From assembly GCF_025699485.1 (NCBI RefSeq), contig NZ_JANUXN010000001.1, positions 248,001 to 312,000 on the forward strand: a stretch of DNA of 64,000 nt. Direction: 5' to 3'. This document shows positions 11,301 through 18,490 of this stretch, in pieces. The stretch is from Thauera carbonicopians (GTDB lineage: Bacteria > Pseudomonadota > Gammaproteobacteria > Burkholderiales > Rhodocyclaceae). Below the pieces are notes generated by a model that was not told the DNA's origin, did no database searches, and saw only the letters and a list, made by a program, of their open reading frames with translations. The first letter of the stretch is position 1, and each line of letters opens with the position of its first letter. The position numbers and the translations under genes were made by a program.

Positions 11301-13067
11301 GTGATCATCGGCAACCCGCCGTATGCCGGCGCCCAGGACTCGGCCAACGACAGCAACGCCAACTTGAAGTACGACAAGTTGGACGGCGATATCCGCTCGA
11401 CCTACGCCGAGCATTCCACGGCCACCAACAAGTCCAGCCTGTACAACTCCTATATCCGGGCCTTCCGCTGGGCGTCGAACCGGATCAAGGACAACGGGAT
11501 CGTCTGCTTCGTCTCCAACGGCTTCTACATCGACGGCAAAGCGGCCGACGGTATGCGCAAGAGCCTGACCGACGAGTTCCAGTCGATCTACGTGTTCAAC
11601 CTGCGGGGCGATCAGATCAATACGTCGGGTGAAGTGTCCAGGGCCGAAGGCGGCAAGATCTTTGGAGGTGGCTCGCGGTCATCGATCGCCATCACCCTGC
11701 TGGTAAAGAACAGCAAGAATGCCAAGCAACCCTGCCAGATCCACTACCACGATATTGGTTCCTACCTGTCGCGCGAACAGAAACTCGACATCATCCAGCA
11801 GTTCGGTGGGATCGGTTCAATCCCCTGGCAGTCGATTACGCCGAACCCCGAGCATGACTGGATCAACCAGCGGGATCCGGCCTATGACCACTTCATTCCG
11901 ATGGGCGAGAAGGGCGCTGGATCCAAGTCAGTCTTTTCGTCCTACTCGCGCGGCCTAGAAACCAGTCGCGACGCCTGGGCTTACAACTTCTCCCGAGCAA
12001 AGCTGGAGAAGAACGTGAAGGCCATGATCAAGTTCTACAACGAACAGATGGACGCATTCTGGGCGACTAATCCTGCCAAGCCGAAAGAACAGATTGAAGC
12101 TTTTGTCGCGAAGGACCCGCAAAAAATCAGTTGGTCGCGCGGGCTCAAAGCGGACGTGGTACGCAAGAAGAAAATCAAGTTCGACCCCGCTTGCGTGCGG
12201 GTGGCCATGTATCGCCCCTTCGTGAAGACCTGGGCTTACGTCAACAAGGATTTCTGCGAATACACCAACAAGTTGCCGCGGTACTTCCCGACGGACGCCG
12301 CCAAGAACCTGGTGATTTCGACTACGGAGATTGGATCGACCAAGGCGTTCACGCCGTTGATGGCGGCGGTGGTTCCGGATCTCCACCTTCAACACGCGTC
12401 GCCCTGGTTCCCCCTGCATGACTATGGCGACTGCACCGATGGCATGTTCGCCGGCCACTCGTCTGGGTTGGATAGTCGTGTCGTCGCAGAGTTCAAGAAG
12501 GTCTACGGGGATATCTCTGACGAGGATCTGTTCTTCTATATCTACGGCGTCCTGCATAGCCCCGAATACACCACTCGCTTTGCGTCCGACCTGAAGAAAA
12601 TGCTGCCCCGCATTCCGCTGGCCCAGGACTTCCAAGCATTCGCCAAGGCAGGCCGTTCGCTCGCAGACCTGCATGTCGGCTACGAGCAAGCCAATCCCTA
12701 TCCGCTGGGCCAGACCACCGGACAGTTGGGCCTGGACCCGAAAGCCGATCACCGCGTGGCGAAAATGCGGTTCGGCAAGAAGGGGAAGGAGGCCGATCGC
12801 TCCGCGATCATCGTCAACAACCAGATCACGTTGACCGGTATTCCAGAAGAGGCCTACGGCTACCAGGTTAATGGCAAGTCGGCGATCGAGTGGCTGTTGG
12901 AGTGCTACCAGATGGACACCGACAAGGCGTCCGGGATCGTCAACGACCCCAACGATTGGTCAACCGATCCGTCCTACATCGTCGACCTGATCAAGCGGAT
13001 CGTCACCGTGTCGGTGGAAACCCGGAAGATCGTTGAGGCGTTGCCGGCGCTGAACGAGCGGAAGTAG
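8334..13067 (+). CDS. Single-chain Type ISP restriction-modification enzyme (nuclease-helicase-methyltransferase)
   Basis: The 1577-residue protein combines all restriction-modification activities. An Mrr-like PD-(D/E)XK nuclease lies at the N-terminus (Asp66, then IQCKF with Gln81 and Lys83). An SF2 helicase follows, with Walker A ACGTGKT (Lys200), CDEAH (from about 321), MTATPKI and QSVGRVMRR. Next is an N6-adenine methyltransferase with motif I DPFTGTGTF (from 888) and IGNPPY (NPPY at 994-997). The rest is probably the target-recognition domain. Size and order match Type ISP enzymes such as LlaGI and LlaBIII, which translocate along DNA and cut when two converging enzymes collide. No separate specificity gene is needed. 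It probably protects the element or excludes phage. Confidence 0.9.
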   Translation: MAETTIHHILDELAEAATDHRDKGGKFERLIKAYLTTDPLYVSRFSDVWLWTEWPDRGGKGDTGIDLVAKERDTGALVAIQCKFYTPTYYLQKGDIDSFFTASGKAPFASRLIVSTTDKWSKHAEDALEAQQIPCARLRVQDLEDSAVDWSKFSLAKPDHVVLRNKKKPFKHQQAALKAVAKGFAEHERGKLIMACGTGKTFTSLKIVEQETPSNGLVLFLVPSISLLSQTLKEWTAQATDEIRAFAVCSDTKVGKHSEDIAVHDLAFPATTDAKRLGLAMAARPKGDTRRTVIFSTYQSIDVISQAQKKHGVGEFDLIVCDEAHRTTGVTLADDDESAFVRVHKPEFLAAKHRLYMTATPKIYADESKTKADEAGAEIASMDNEALFGPEFHRLGFGEAVSQGLLADYKVMVLAVDEKSVSKTFQSQLADENKELNLDDVVKIVGCWNGLSKRLQATEGDNTATLDPHPMRRAVAFARDIKSSKHLAKLFPEVVDQYIDGQEEDLLRCEVEHVDGTYNVLLRNQKLDWLKEDAEGNTCRILSNARCLSEGVDVPALDAVLFLNPRDSVVDVVQSVGRVMRRAEGKKYGYIILPIGVPADLTPEEALKDNKKYKVVWQVLQALRAHDDRFNALINKIDLNKDPGAGKINVIGVGGKKPGTEGKDGKEGQAGQQIGFAFPHLDEWRNAIFAKIVQKVGTRKYLEQWAGKVADIAQRHIDRITLLLADPESKASKAFARFLKGLHKNINPSITKDDAIEMLAQHLITKPVFEALFENYKFSQNNPVSISMDKVLKVLEDQALDKETESLDKFYNDVRLRVEGVDNAEGKQKVITELYDKFFAIAFKKMADRLGIVYTPVPVVDFIIKSADEALRAEFGQGLADEGVHILDPFTGTGTFLVRLLQSGLIPPEDAKRKFQRELHANEIVLLAYYIAAINIEEAYHGLTGGDYTPFDGIVLTDTFQLGEEEGQFEEVFPENDKRAKRQKKTEIRVIIGNPPYAGAQDSANDSNANLKYDKLDGDIRSTYAEHSTATNKSSLYNSYIRAFRWASNRIKDNGIVCFVSNGFYIDGKAADGMRKSLTDEFQSIYVFNLRGDQINTSGEVSRAEGGKIFGGGSRSSIAITLLVKNSKNAKQPCQIHYHDIGSYLSREQKLDIIQQFGGIGSIPWQSITPNPEHDWINQRDPAYDHFIPMGEKGAGSKSVFSSYSRGLETSRDAWAYNFSRAKLEKNVKAMIKFYNEQMDAFWATNPAKPKEQIEAFVAKDPQKISWSRGLKADVVRKKKIKFDPACVRVAMYRPFVKTWAYVNKDFCEYTNKLPRYFPTDAAKNLVISTTEIGSTKAFTPLMAAVVPDLHLQHASPWFPLHDYGDCTDGMFAGHSSGLDSRVVAEFKKVYGDISDEDLFFYIYGVLHSPEYTTRFASDLKKMLPRIPLAQDFQAFAKAGRSLADLHVGYEQANPYPLGQTTGQLGLDPKADHRVAKMRFGKKGKEADRSAIIVNNQITLTGIPEEAYGYQVNGKSAIEWLLECYQMDTDKASGIVNDPNDWSTDPSYIVDLIKRIVTVSVETRKIVEALPALNERK

Positions 13068-13082
13068 GGCTGGGAAAGCGGA

Positions 13083-13106
13083 GCGGGCTACGTCGCAGTA
13101 GCCCGC
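13083..13106. terminator. Hairpin between convergent genes
   Basis: A perfect 9-bp stem (GCGGGCTAC and its complement) with a 6-base loop sits between the end of the Type ISP gene and the convergent gene at 13119. The T-run is weak, so it may act on either strand or only stabilise the 3' ends. Confidence 0.5.
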
Positions 13107-13118
13107 CCATTCCTTGTA

Positions 13119-14858
13119 TCAGACACCGATTTCCAGGCGTTCAAGATCCGCGATTACTTCTTCCAGCGGCTTGTCGGACTTGCTCAAAATGACAATACGT
13201 TTGGCGATTTCTGTGCGGTCCTGGTTGAGCAGGGTGGACATGGTTTTGGCCAAGTTGAACAAGTTCTGTCGAACTTCCAATGGCTGGTCCGAGTCGTCTC
13301 CTTCCGTGTGTAGAAGATACCCAATGACCGCTGCGGCGTAGGGATCTGCTTCAATGGAGGTGTCGAGTTCAGCGTCATCGAAATCGTCTTCGTCCTCCTG
13401 GTCATGTTCATCGCATTCATCGAGACCATTTGCAGGATAGTCTTGCCATTCTTCCATCACATAGAGCTGCAGGGCGTGCTGGGCTGCGTCAGCGAATGTA
13501 TCGGCTTCGCTACTCAAGTACCCCTGGCATGTATCCAGTGAAGTGTTTCGTTCCTCGCCAAGTTTCTTGGCGAGCCTTCCAATATCGCGATCCCACACCC
13601 TGCGGGCATAGCGTTTCATCATGCCGTTGAGCATTTGGGCCGTGGCCACAGCGCGTTCGTCGCCGTTCTCGTACATCGACCAATACAGCGCTGTCCAGCG
13701 GTCAGCAACACCAGAAGCGGCAATATGTCCGAAGAAGCCCATGTAGCCTGCGGCTGTCTCGTAGTGCTGGTCCAGGATAGCCGTGATCAAGCCTGCGGCG
13801 GGTTGTGTGGGCGGGCTTTGGGGATTGAGCGCCATGACCAGGGTGGCGAACCTCGCAAAGGAGTCCGACTCCACCGCCATCTTCCACATGGGTTCGGACC
13901 AATCCAGCAGGTCCAATCCCAGAACGCTTTTGGCGTAAGGCACCAACTCCCGGTTGTCCCGCATGAAGAACGCCAAGATCCGCGCGGGATCGTTGTGCCA
14001 ACACCCTTGCAATGCTTGAACAAGGGGAAGCAGAGGTGCGCGATCTTGGTGCTGGTCGTACACGAACTTCAACAGTTGCGTTTCGGGGTGAGGTTCGGCA
14101 CCTTCCAGCGCCGCCATGTTCACGGCGTCCAACATTGATCCTGTCTGGCCGGCCTGGTGGCTTTGCTCGCTGGGATACGCGCCCCATTTGCTCTTGATGA
14201 TCATGTCGATCGGGAGGTTGGGCTGACTGGCCATCTGCTGGCCTTGGCCGTGGAAATACCCGATGGAGTCTGGCCTTCCTTTTTCCTTCGCCAGGGCCTC
14301 AAGTCCTTTTTGCCAGAGCGAGGGGGCGAACGTGCACACCACGCCATTCAACTTCTGGGCGGCGAAGTAAGGAATACCATCGCCCCCTTGGGCCAGCGTC
14401 AGGTAGTCCTTGTGCCAGTCCTTCGTCAGGCCTTCGGCGACTTCCTCGCCGTGGACCTGCAAAGCCCACAAGGCCATGCTGTACTGCTTGTTCTTGATTG
14501 CCTGCCTATACGCGGCCAACGGGTCCTCCGAAACCGGGTGACCAACCAAGGAGAGCACCATCATCTTCGCGAAGGAGTCTTCCTCGATGGCGTGTTGCTT
14601 CATGCCAGGGGGCCAGCCGTCGAGCAGATCCAGGGCAAGCAACTCTTCGGCTTGGTCGACGAGGGCAGGATTGTCCCGGTAGAAGAACGCAAGGATCCGT
14701 TCGGGTCCCGCCGACCAGGCCGTCAGCAACTTGAGGATGAGGGGGTATAACTCGGCCCTGGGAGTGTCCCTCAAGACGGCGGCTACCATGGCCATCTGGG
14801 GTGTGATTTCCAGCCCTTCCAGGGCTGCCATATTGATCGCAATCCGCTCTTCTGCCAC
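13119..14858 (-). CDS. Protein of unknown function with an internal duplication
   Basis: I do not recognise the family. The 579-residue protein contains the same block twice: residues about 8-105 and about 245-345 share MAALEG, a PxRILAFFxRDN segment, a LLALDLLD/LGLDLLD helix and an xSFAxxxxLxL helix. The C-terminal part is acidic (a run of Asp and Glu near residue 500). It looks like a helical repeat protein. It lies between the convergent Type ISP enzyme and umuC, 70 bp downstream of umuC on the same strand. A role in defence or as an accessory of the SOS genes is possible, but the sequence does not decide. Confidence 0.65.
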   Translation of the reverse strand: MAEERIAINMAALEGLEITPQMAMVAAVLRDTPRAELYPLILKLLTAWSAGPERILAFFYRDNPALVDQAEELLALDLLDGWPPGMKQHAIEEDSFAKMMVLSLVGHPVSEDPLAAYRQAIKNKQYSMALWALQVHGEEVAEGLTKDWHKDYLTLAQGGDGIPYFAAQKLNGVVCTFAPSLWQKGLEALAKEKGRPDSIGYFHGQGQQMASQPNLPIDMIIKSKWGAYPSEQSHQAGQTGSMLDAVNMAALEGAEPHPETQLLKFVYDQHQDRAPLLPLVQALQGCWHNDPARILAFFMRDNRELVPYAKSVLGLDLLDWSEPMWKMAVESDSFARFATLVMALNPQSPPTQPAAGLITAILDQHYETAAGYMGFFGHIAASGVADRWTALYWSMYENGDERAVATAQMLNGMMKRYARRVWDRDIGRLAKKLGEERNTSLDTCQGYLSSEADTFADAAQHALQLYVMEEWQDYPANGLDECDEHDQEDEDDFDDAELDTSIEADPYAAAVIGYLLHTEGDDSDQPLEVRQNLFNLAKTMSTLLNQDRTEIAKRIVILSKSDKPLEEVIADLERLEIGV

Positions 14859-14928
14859 GCGGTTCCCCTGTCCACGATGGGCCTGATGGCCCGGTTCCTG
14901 CCTTATAACCCGACTCCAGCGATCCGGT

Positions 14929-16302
14929 CTACCTCACCCGCAACAAGTCGTCCCACCTCGTCGTATACGCAGGCGACAATGCCTTCAAGGTCGGGCGCCA
15001 TTGCGCGTACCGACCACCCACCCGGCGCTCCCCGGGTCGGGCACCGCCCACGCGCCAGCCCGTAGTGCCCATCCCAACGGTGCCGCGCCCCCACTTGGCG
15101 TTGATCTTGTCCAGGACTTCCATCCCTCGTTCGCGCCGCTCATCGGGGCCGAAGAACAGGTCGGCGTGACGCTGATCCTGCCTCACCAGGTCGGTCAGGC
15201 CCACGCCGCCGCGCTTGTACAGCGTCATGCCTTTTTCTGAAGGACGCCTCCCACGGTCGGCGTGGTCCATCATGGACTTCATGAGGAACCGCACCGCCTG
15301 CAGCACTTCCCCGGTGTCGATCGTGGGGAAGGGGAAGGGCACCGCCCTGGAGACATGAAAGCCATTGCCCCGGTGCGGGTTGCCATCCAGCCACACCCAG
15401 AGCGCCCCAGCCGCCAAGCCACGCTTGCGCATTTTCTCGCAGGCCACCGTGGCAAAGACCGATAGCGCGTCCCAGGGGTCGGCCACGTCGCGACCAAACA
15501 TGCGGCTGACCACCTGTTGCTGGCGATCGGGCTCTTCCAGTTCCAGGTCTGAACAGGCCACCCCACGCAACTCCTGCTGGGTGCGCGCCAGCACCACGCC
15601 ATAGCGGGCGCGCACATGCTCGGCAGGCAACGCCGCCAACTGTGCAGCCGTCGTCACGCCTTCGGCATTCAATCGGGCCGCAAAGCGTGGCCCGACACCC
15701 CACACATCCTCGACTGCAAGGGCGTCGATATTCTGTGGGGTGGCATGGAACACGGCCAGACGCCCGGCGTTCACCGCGCGCTTGGACGCGGTCTTGGCCA
15801 GTTTGTTGCCGGCCTTTGCCAGCGTGCGTGTTGAGCCGAGGCCGGCGCAGCAGGGGATCCCGACCCACCGCAAGATCCGTTCGCGGGCCTCCAGGCACAG
15901 CGCTTCCGGGTCCTTCATCCCCTCCACGTCGACGAAGTTTTCGTCGATCGAGTAGACCTCGACACGGGGGAACATGTCGCGCAACACTTCCACGATCCGG
16001 GCACTGATATCGCCGTACAACTCAAACTGCGCCGACTTCACCTGGACCTGGTCGAGGATTTCTTTCGGCACCTGGAAGATGGGTGTGCCGATCTTCAATC
16101 CCAGCGCTTTGGCTTCCGGAGACAGGGCAATACAGCACCCGTCCCCATTTCCCAGCACTACCGTCGGTTGTCCGCGCAAGCGAGGATCGAACACGCGCTC
16201 GCACGACACATAGAACGTGTTGCCGTCGATCAAGCCGAACCGCGGCGCTTGCGCGGGCGTGTCGTCCGCGCCCTTCAGTGTTGTGGGTGCGGGAGTGGTC
16301 AT
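14929..16302 (-). CDS. umuC: Y-family DNA polymerase, UmuC (Pol V subunit)
   Basis: The 457-residue protein has the Y-family active-site segments: [17 protein letters not shown] at the N-terminus and [12 protein letters not shown] carrying the second carboxylates. It performs error-prone translesion synthesis with UmuD'. The ATG at 16302 overlaps the umuD stop (ATGA), which decides the start. Two oddities: the N-terminal extension before the conserved core ([10 protein letters not shown]) is encoded by a GC-rich repeat that also occurs twice in non-coding leaders at 34918 and 36237, and the C-terminus runs about 35 residues past the usual end with Arg-rich sequence. Confidence 0.93.
   Translation of the reverse strand: MTTPAPTTLKGADDTPAQAPRFGLIDGNTFYVSCERVFDPRLRGQPTVVLGNGDGCCIALSPEAKALGLKIGTPIFQVPKEILDQVQVKSAQFELYGDISARIVEVLRDMFPRVEVYSIDENFVDVEGMKDPEALCLEARERILRWVGIPCCAGLGSTRTLAKAGNKLAKTASKRAVNAGRLAVFHATPQNIDALAVEDVWGVGPRFAARLNAEGVTTAAQLAALPAEHVRARYGVVLARTQQELRGVACSDLELEEPDRQQQVVSRMFGRDVADPWDALSVFATVACEKMRKRGLAAGALWVWLDGNPHRGNGFHVSRAVPFPFPTIDTGEVLQAVRFLMKSMMDHADRGRRPSEKGMTLYKRGGVGLTDLVRQDQRHADLFFGPDERRERGMEVLDKINAKWGRGTVGMGTTGWRVGGARPGERRVGGRYAQWRPTLKALSPAYTTRWDDLLRVR
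16250..16275 (-). repeat. 26-bp GC-rich repeat inside the umuC start region
   Basis: The same 26 bases occur at 34918-34943 exactly and at 36237-36262 with one difference, both times in the non-coding leader of a small gene. Here they are read in frame as part of umuC. Each copy can fold into a short GC hairpin. Confidence 0.75.
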
Positions 16303-16754
16303 AGGTGGAAATGCACGTTGCTTCGCACGACGCCCCACACGTCCAACTCCACGTCCTCGGGCACTACGATCGGGGCATAGCCAGGACTGCTGGCCAGCAC
16401 ATAGCGCCCAGCCTGCAACAGCAGTTTCTTGCACACGAACCCGCCTTCCCAGTTCACGACCACCGTGTGGCCAGGCCTCGGATTGATCGACCGATCGACG
16501 ATCAGCAGATCGCCGTCCTGGATCCCGTAAGCCCGCATGGAACCGCCGCAGTCCGCGCGCATGAGGAAGGTCGCCGGAGGATTGGCGATCAACTTTTCGT
16601 TCAAGTCCAGCCGATCGTCTTCCCGGAAGAAGTCTTCGGCAGGGCTGGGAAAGCCACAGGCGGCTGTCGTGCCCAGGAGCGGCAGGGTGCGCGCCGAGAA
16701 CACCCCGACGGGGCCGATCAGCGTGGGAGGGTGGGGTGTGAACTTGGCGAGCAT
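16299..16754 (-). CDS. umuD: UmuD-like self-cleaving protein
   Basis: The 151-residue product shows the LexA/UmuD peptidase pattern: the autocleavage site Cys33-Gly34 in AACGFPSP, the nucleophile Ser72 in GGSMRAYG and the general base Lys109 in FVCKKL, with the same 37-residue Ser-Lys spacing as E. coli UmuD. RecA-stimulated cleavage gives UmuD', the partner of UmuC. It is the first gene of the umuDC pair. Regulation by LexA is expected, but no canonical CTGT-N8-ACAG box is present upstream. Confidence 0.93.
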   Translation of the reverse strand: MLAKFTPHPPTLIGPVGVFSARTLPLLGTTAACGFPSPAEDFFREDDRLDLNEKLIANPPATFLMRADCGGSMRAYGIQDGDLLIVDRSINPRPGHTVVVNWEGGFVCKKLLLQAGRYVLASSPGYAPIVVPEDVELDVWGVVRSNVHFHL

Positions 16755-16909
16755 GGCGGGCGATCCTGACTGACCGTCGGCTCAAACAGTGAGACGCCGG
16801 GGAGACAGGCTACGCCCGGACCATTCGACCCGCCATTAGTATTAGCCTGAACAGGGGCGTGAAACGCCGTGAAACATCACCACTTCCTGACTGCGCTACG
16901 CTGGACGCC
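16755..16909. promoter_or_regulatory. Divergent promoter region of umuDC and the 16910 gene
   Basis: This 155-bp gap separates two divergent transcription units. It contains a TATTAG/CTAATA-rich stretch near 16837-16850, a CCTGAACAGG palindrome just after it and a repeated GTGAAAC motif. The AT-rich stretch faintly resembles half of a xanthomonad-type LexA site, but no standard SOS box is seen. The element-wide TTGYC-N6-RACAA promoter is absent here. Confidence 0.35.
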
Positions 16910-17098
16910 ATGACGACCTATCGCGTATACGACATTCAGTGGGAGACCGACGGCAAGTCGGTTCCAGGCCTGCCCGTGGAAGTCGTGGTCGACCTGGACG
17001 AGGACCCTTCCGAGGACGCCGAGAACGACGCCGTCAATCGCGTCTCCAATGATCATGGTTGGCTGATCGCCGACTGCAAGATCGAGCAGGTAACCTGA
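16910..17098 (+). CDS. Small hypothetical protein
   Basis: A 62-residue acidic protein (MTTYRVYDIQWETDGKSV), starting with a mixed beta-strand pattern and ending in IADCKIEQVT. I do not recognise it. The ATG at 16910 is preferred over the track-length extension because the upstream residues are low-complexity and unconserved-looking. It begins a run of same-strand genes leading to the SRAP gene. Confidence 0.55.
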   Translation: MTTYRVYDIQWETDGKSVPGLPVEVVVDLDEDPSEDAENDAVNRVSNDHGWLIADCKIEQVT

Positions 17099-17139
17099 CC
17101 CGCTACTCCCACTCACAACCATCTTCACTAGGACGAAAT

Positions 17140-17469
17140 ATGCCGCATTACTCTTTCTCGGTGCTTGAACGGATCTACCACGTAACGGGTGGAGTCGGGA
17201 TCGAGGCGGACTCCCTCGAAGAAGCCATGGCAATCCTGGCCGATAACTTCCATAAGGGAGACTCCCGATGGGACATGTGCCTGCAAGAAATGGCGATCCT
17301 GTCCATCACAAAGGATGGTGATGAAATCCTTGAAGACCCTGGTAATCAAAGTTTGTGGCCAGACGAAGTAGTAGCCGAAGGGCGGGTGTGGGATAAACAA
17401 GAAGATGGGCCATACCCACTCGACGAACTGCCTCCTGCTATCCAGACCTTGATCGACGAGGAAGCGTAG
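17140..17469 (+). CDS. Hypothetical protein, 109 residues
   Basis: The product begins MPHYSFSVLERIYHVTGG and is acidic, with an EADSLEEAMAILAD helix like that of small plasmid-borne proteins. An AGGA ribosome site precedes the ATG. No function is recognised. It lies 5 bp before the SRAP gene and is probably in its operon. Confidence 0.6.
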   Translation: MPHYSFSVLERIYHVTGGVGIEADSLEEAMAILADNFHKGDSRWDMCLQEMAILSITKDGDEILEDPGNQSLWPDEVVAEGRVWDKQEDGPYPLDELPPAIQTLIDEEA

Positions 17470-17474
17470 TTGCC

Positions 17475-18455
17475 ATGTGCTACTCCGCTGAATGCCACGC
17501 CCTCTATGACACCTACGTCAAGGATTTCGGCGCGGATATCGATATCGAAGAGTTCTGGAAGTTGTACCTCCACCGGGACGAGAAGTACCGGATCCGCCGC
17601 AAGCAGAGCGACGGCCACAAGATCCCCAAGGGCATGGACCTGAACTTCCTGCGCCCACGAACAGAACTGGAACGAAAGATCCAGGACCTGGTGGGGGTGT
17701 GGAACGGATACAAACTCGACGAGAGCGAGAAAGAACTGGAGAAGCAGCGCGAACGCCTGGCACTCAACGAAGCCAAGTTGGCCAAGAAGATCACCAAGAC
17801 CGCCCAGGAAGAGGTGCGCAAGGCCACCAACAAGATCAAGCAGATGGAACGCTGGATCGCGGACGCCAAGCGCACCAGCCACCAGCCCGAGAAGGACGAC
17901 CGGATCTTCCCGCTCTGGTACGCCCCGGTTCTCCTGATCGAGGACGGCAAGCCGATCGTGCGACCCATGCGCTACCTGTGCCGCCCCCAGGGAATGGATC
18001 CGTCGACCGATTTCACCAAGGACGGCAAAGTCTCGGGCAAGTACAACGCCAGGCGCGACAACCTGACCAAGTTCTGGCGTCCGCAGTTCGGTTCAACGCA
18101 TTGCCTCATGCTGGCCGAAACGTTCTACGAGAGCGTCGAGGACGGGAAGGGTGGGAGCAAGGAAATCCACTTCCAGCCCAGGACCGGCGAGACCATGTTC
18201 ATAGCCTGCCTGTATTCGCACTGGACGGATCCGGAAGGCAGGGAGCCCGACCTGTGGTCCTTTGCCGCCATCACCGACGAGCCCGAACCGGAAGTGGCTG
18301 CAGCGGGCCACGATCGCACCATCATCAATATCAAGCCCGAACACGCCCAAGCCTGGCTCACGCCACAAGGCAGATCCGACGACGAATTGTTCGCAATATT
18401 CGACGACAAGCGTCATCCGTACTACGAACTACTGGAAGCCAGGGACGCTGCGTAG
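17475..18455 (+). CDS. SRAP-family protein (YedK/HMCES-like), abasic-site DNA-protein crosslinker
   Basis: SRAP proteins use the amino group and thiol of the residue-2 cysteine, exposed after Met removal, to form a protective crosslink with abasic sites in single-stranded DNA. Cys2 is present in MCYSAE, and the later segments PMRYLCRP, AETFYESV and a His-containing C-terminal region fit the family. At 326 residues it is longer than YedK (about 220) because of a charged coiled-coil insertion between residues about 65 and 145. The gene is close to umuDC, so together they form a DNA-damage tolerance group. The AAA gene follows after 35 bp. Confidence 0.8.
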   Translation: MCYSAECHALYDTYVKDFGADIDIEEFWKLYLHRDEKYRIRRKQSDGHKIPKGMDLNFLRPRTELERKIQDLVGVWNGYKLDESEKELEKQRERLALNEAKLAKKITKTAQEEVRKATNKIKQMERWIADAKRTSHQPEKDDRIFPLWYAPVLLIEDGKPIVRPMRYLCRPQGMDPSTDFTKDGKVSGKYNARRDNLTKFWRPQFGSTHCLMLAETFYESVEDGKGGSKEIHFQPRTGETMFIACLYSHWTDPEGREPDLWSFAAITDEPEPEVAAAGHDRTIINIKPEHAQAWLTPQGRSDDELFAIFDDKRHPYYELLEARDAA

Positions 18456-18490
18456 CGGAGGCTTCCATACAAAACCCGCAGGGGGCGGGC

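Noticed and set aside
9780-11414. 544-codon minus-strand frame within the Type ISP gene
   Set aside because: It lies opposite a well-supported helicase-methyltransferase; no motif or ribosome site.
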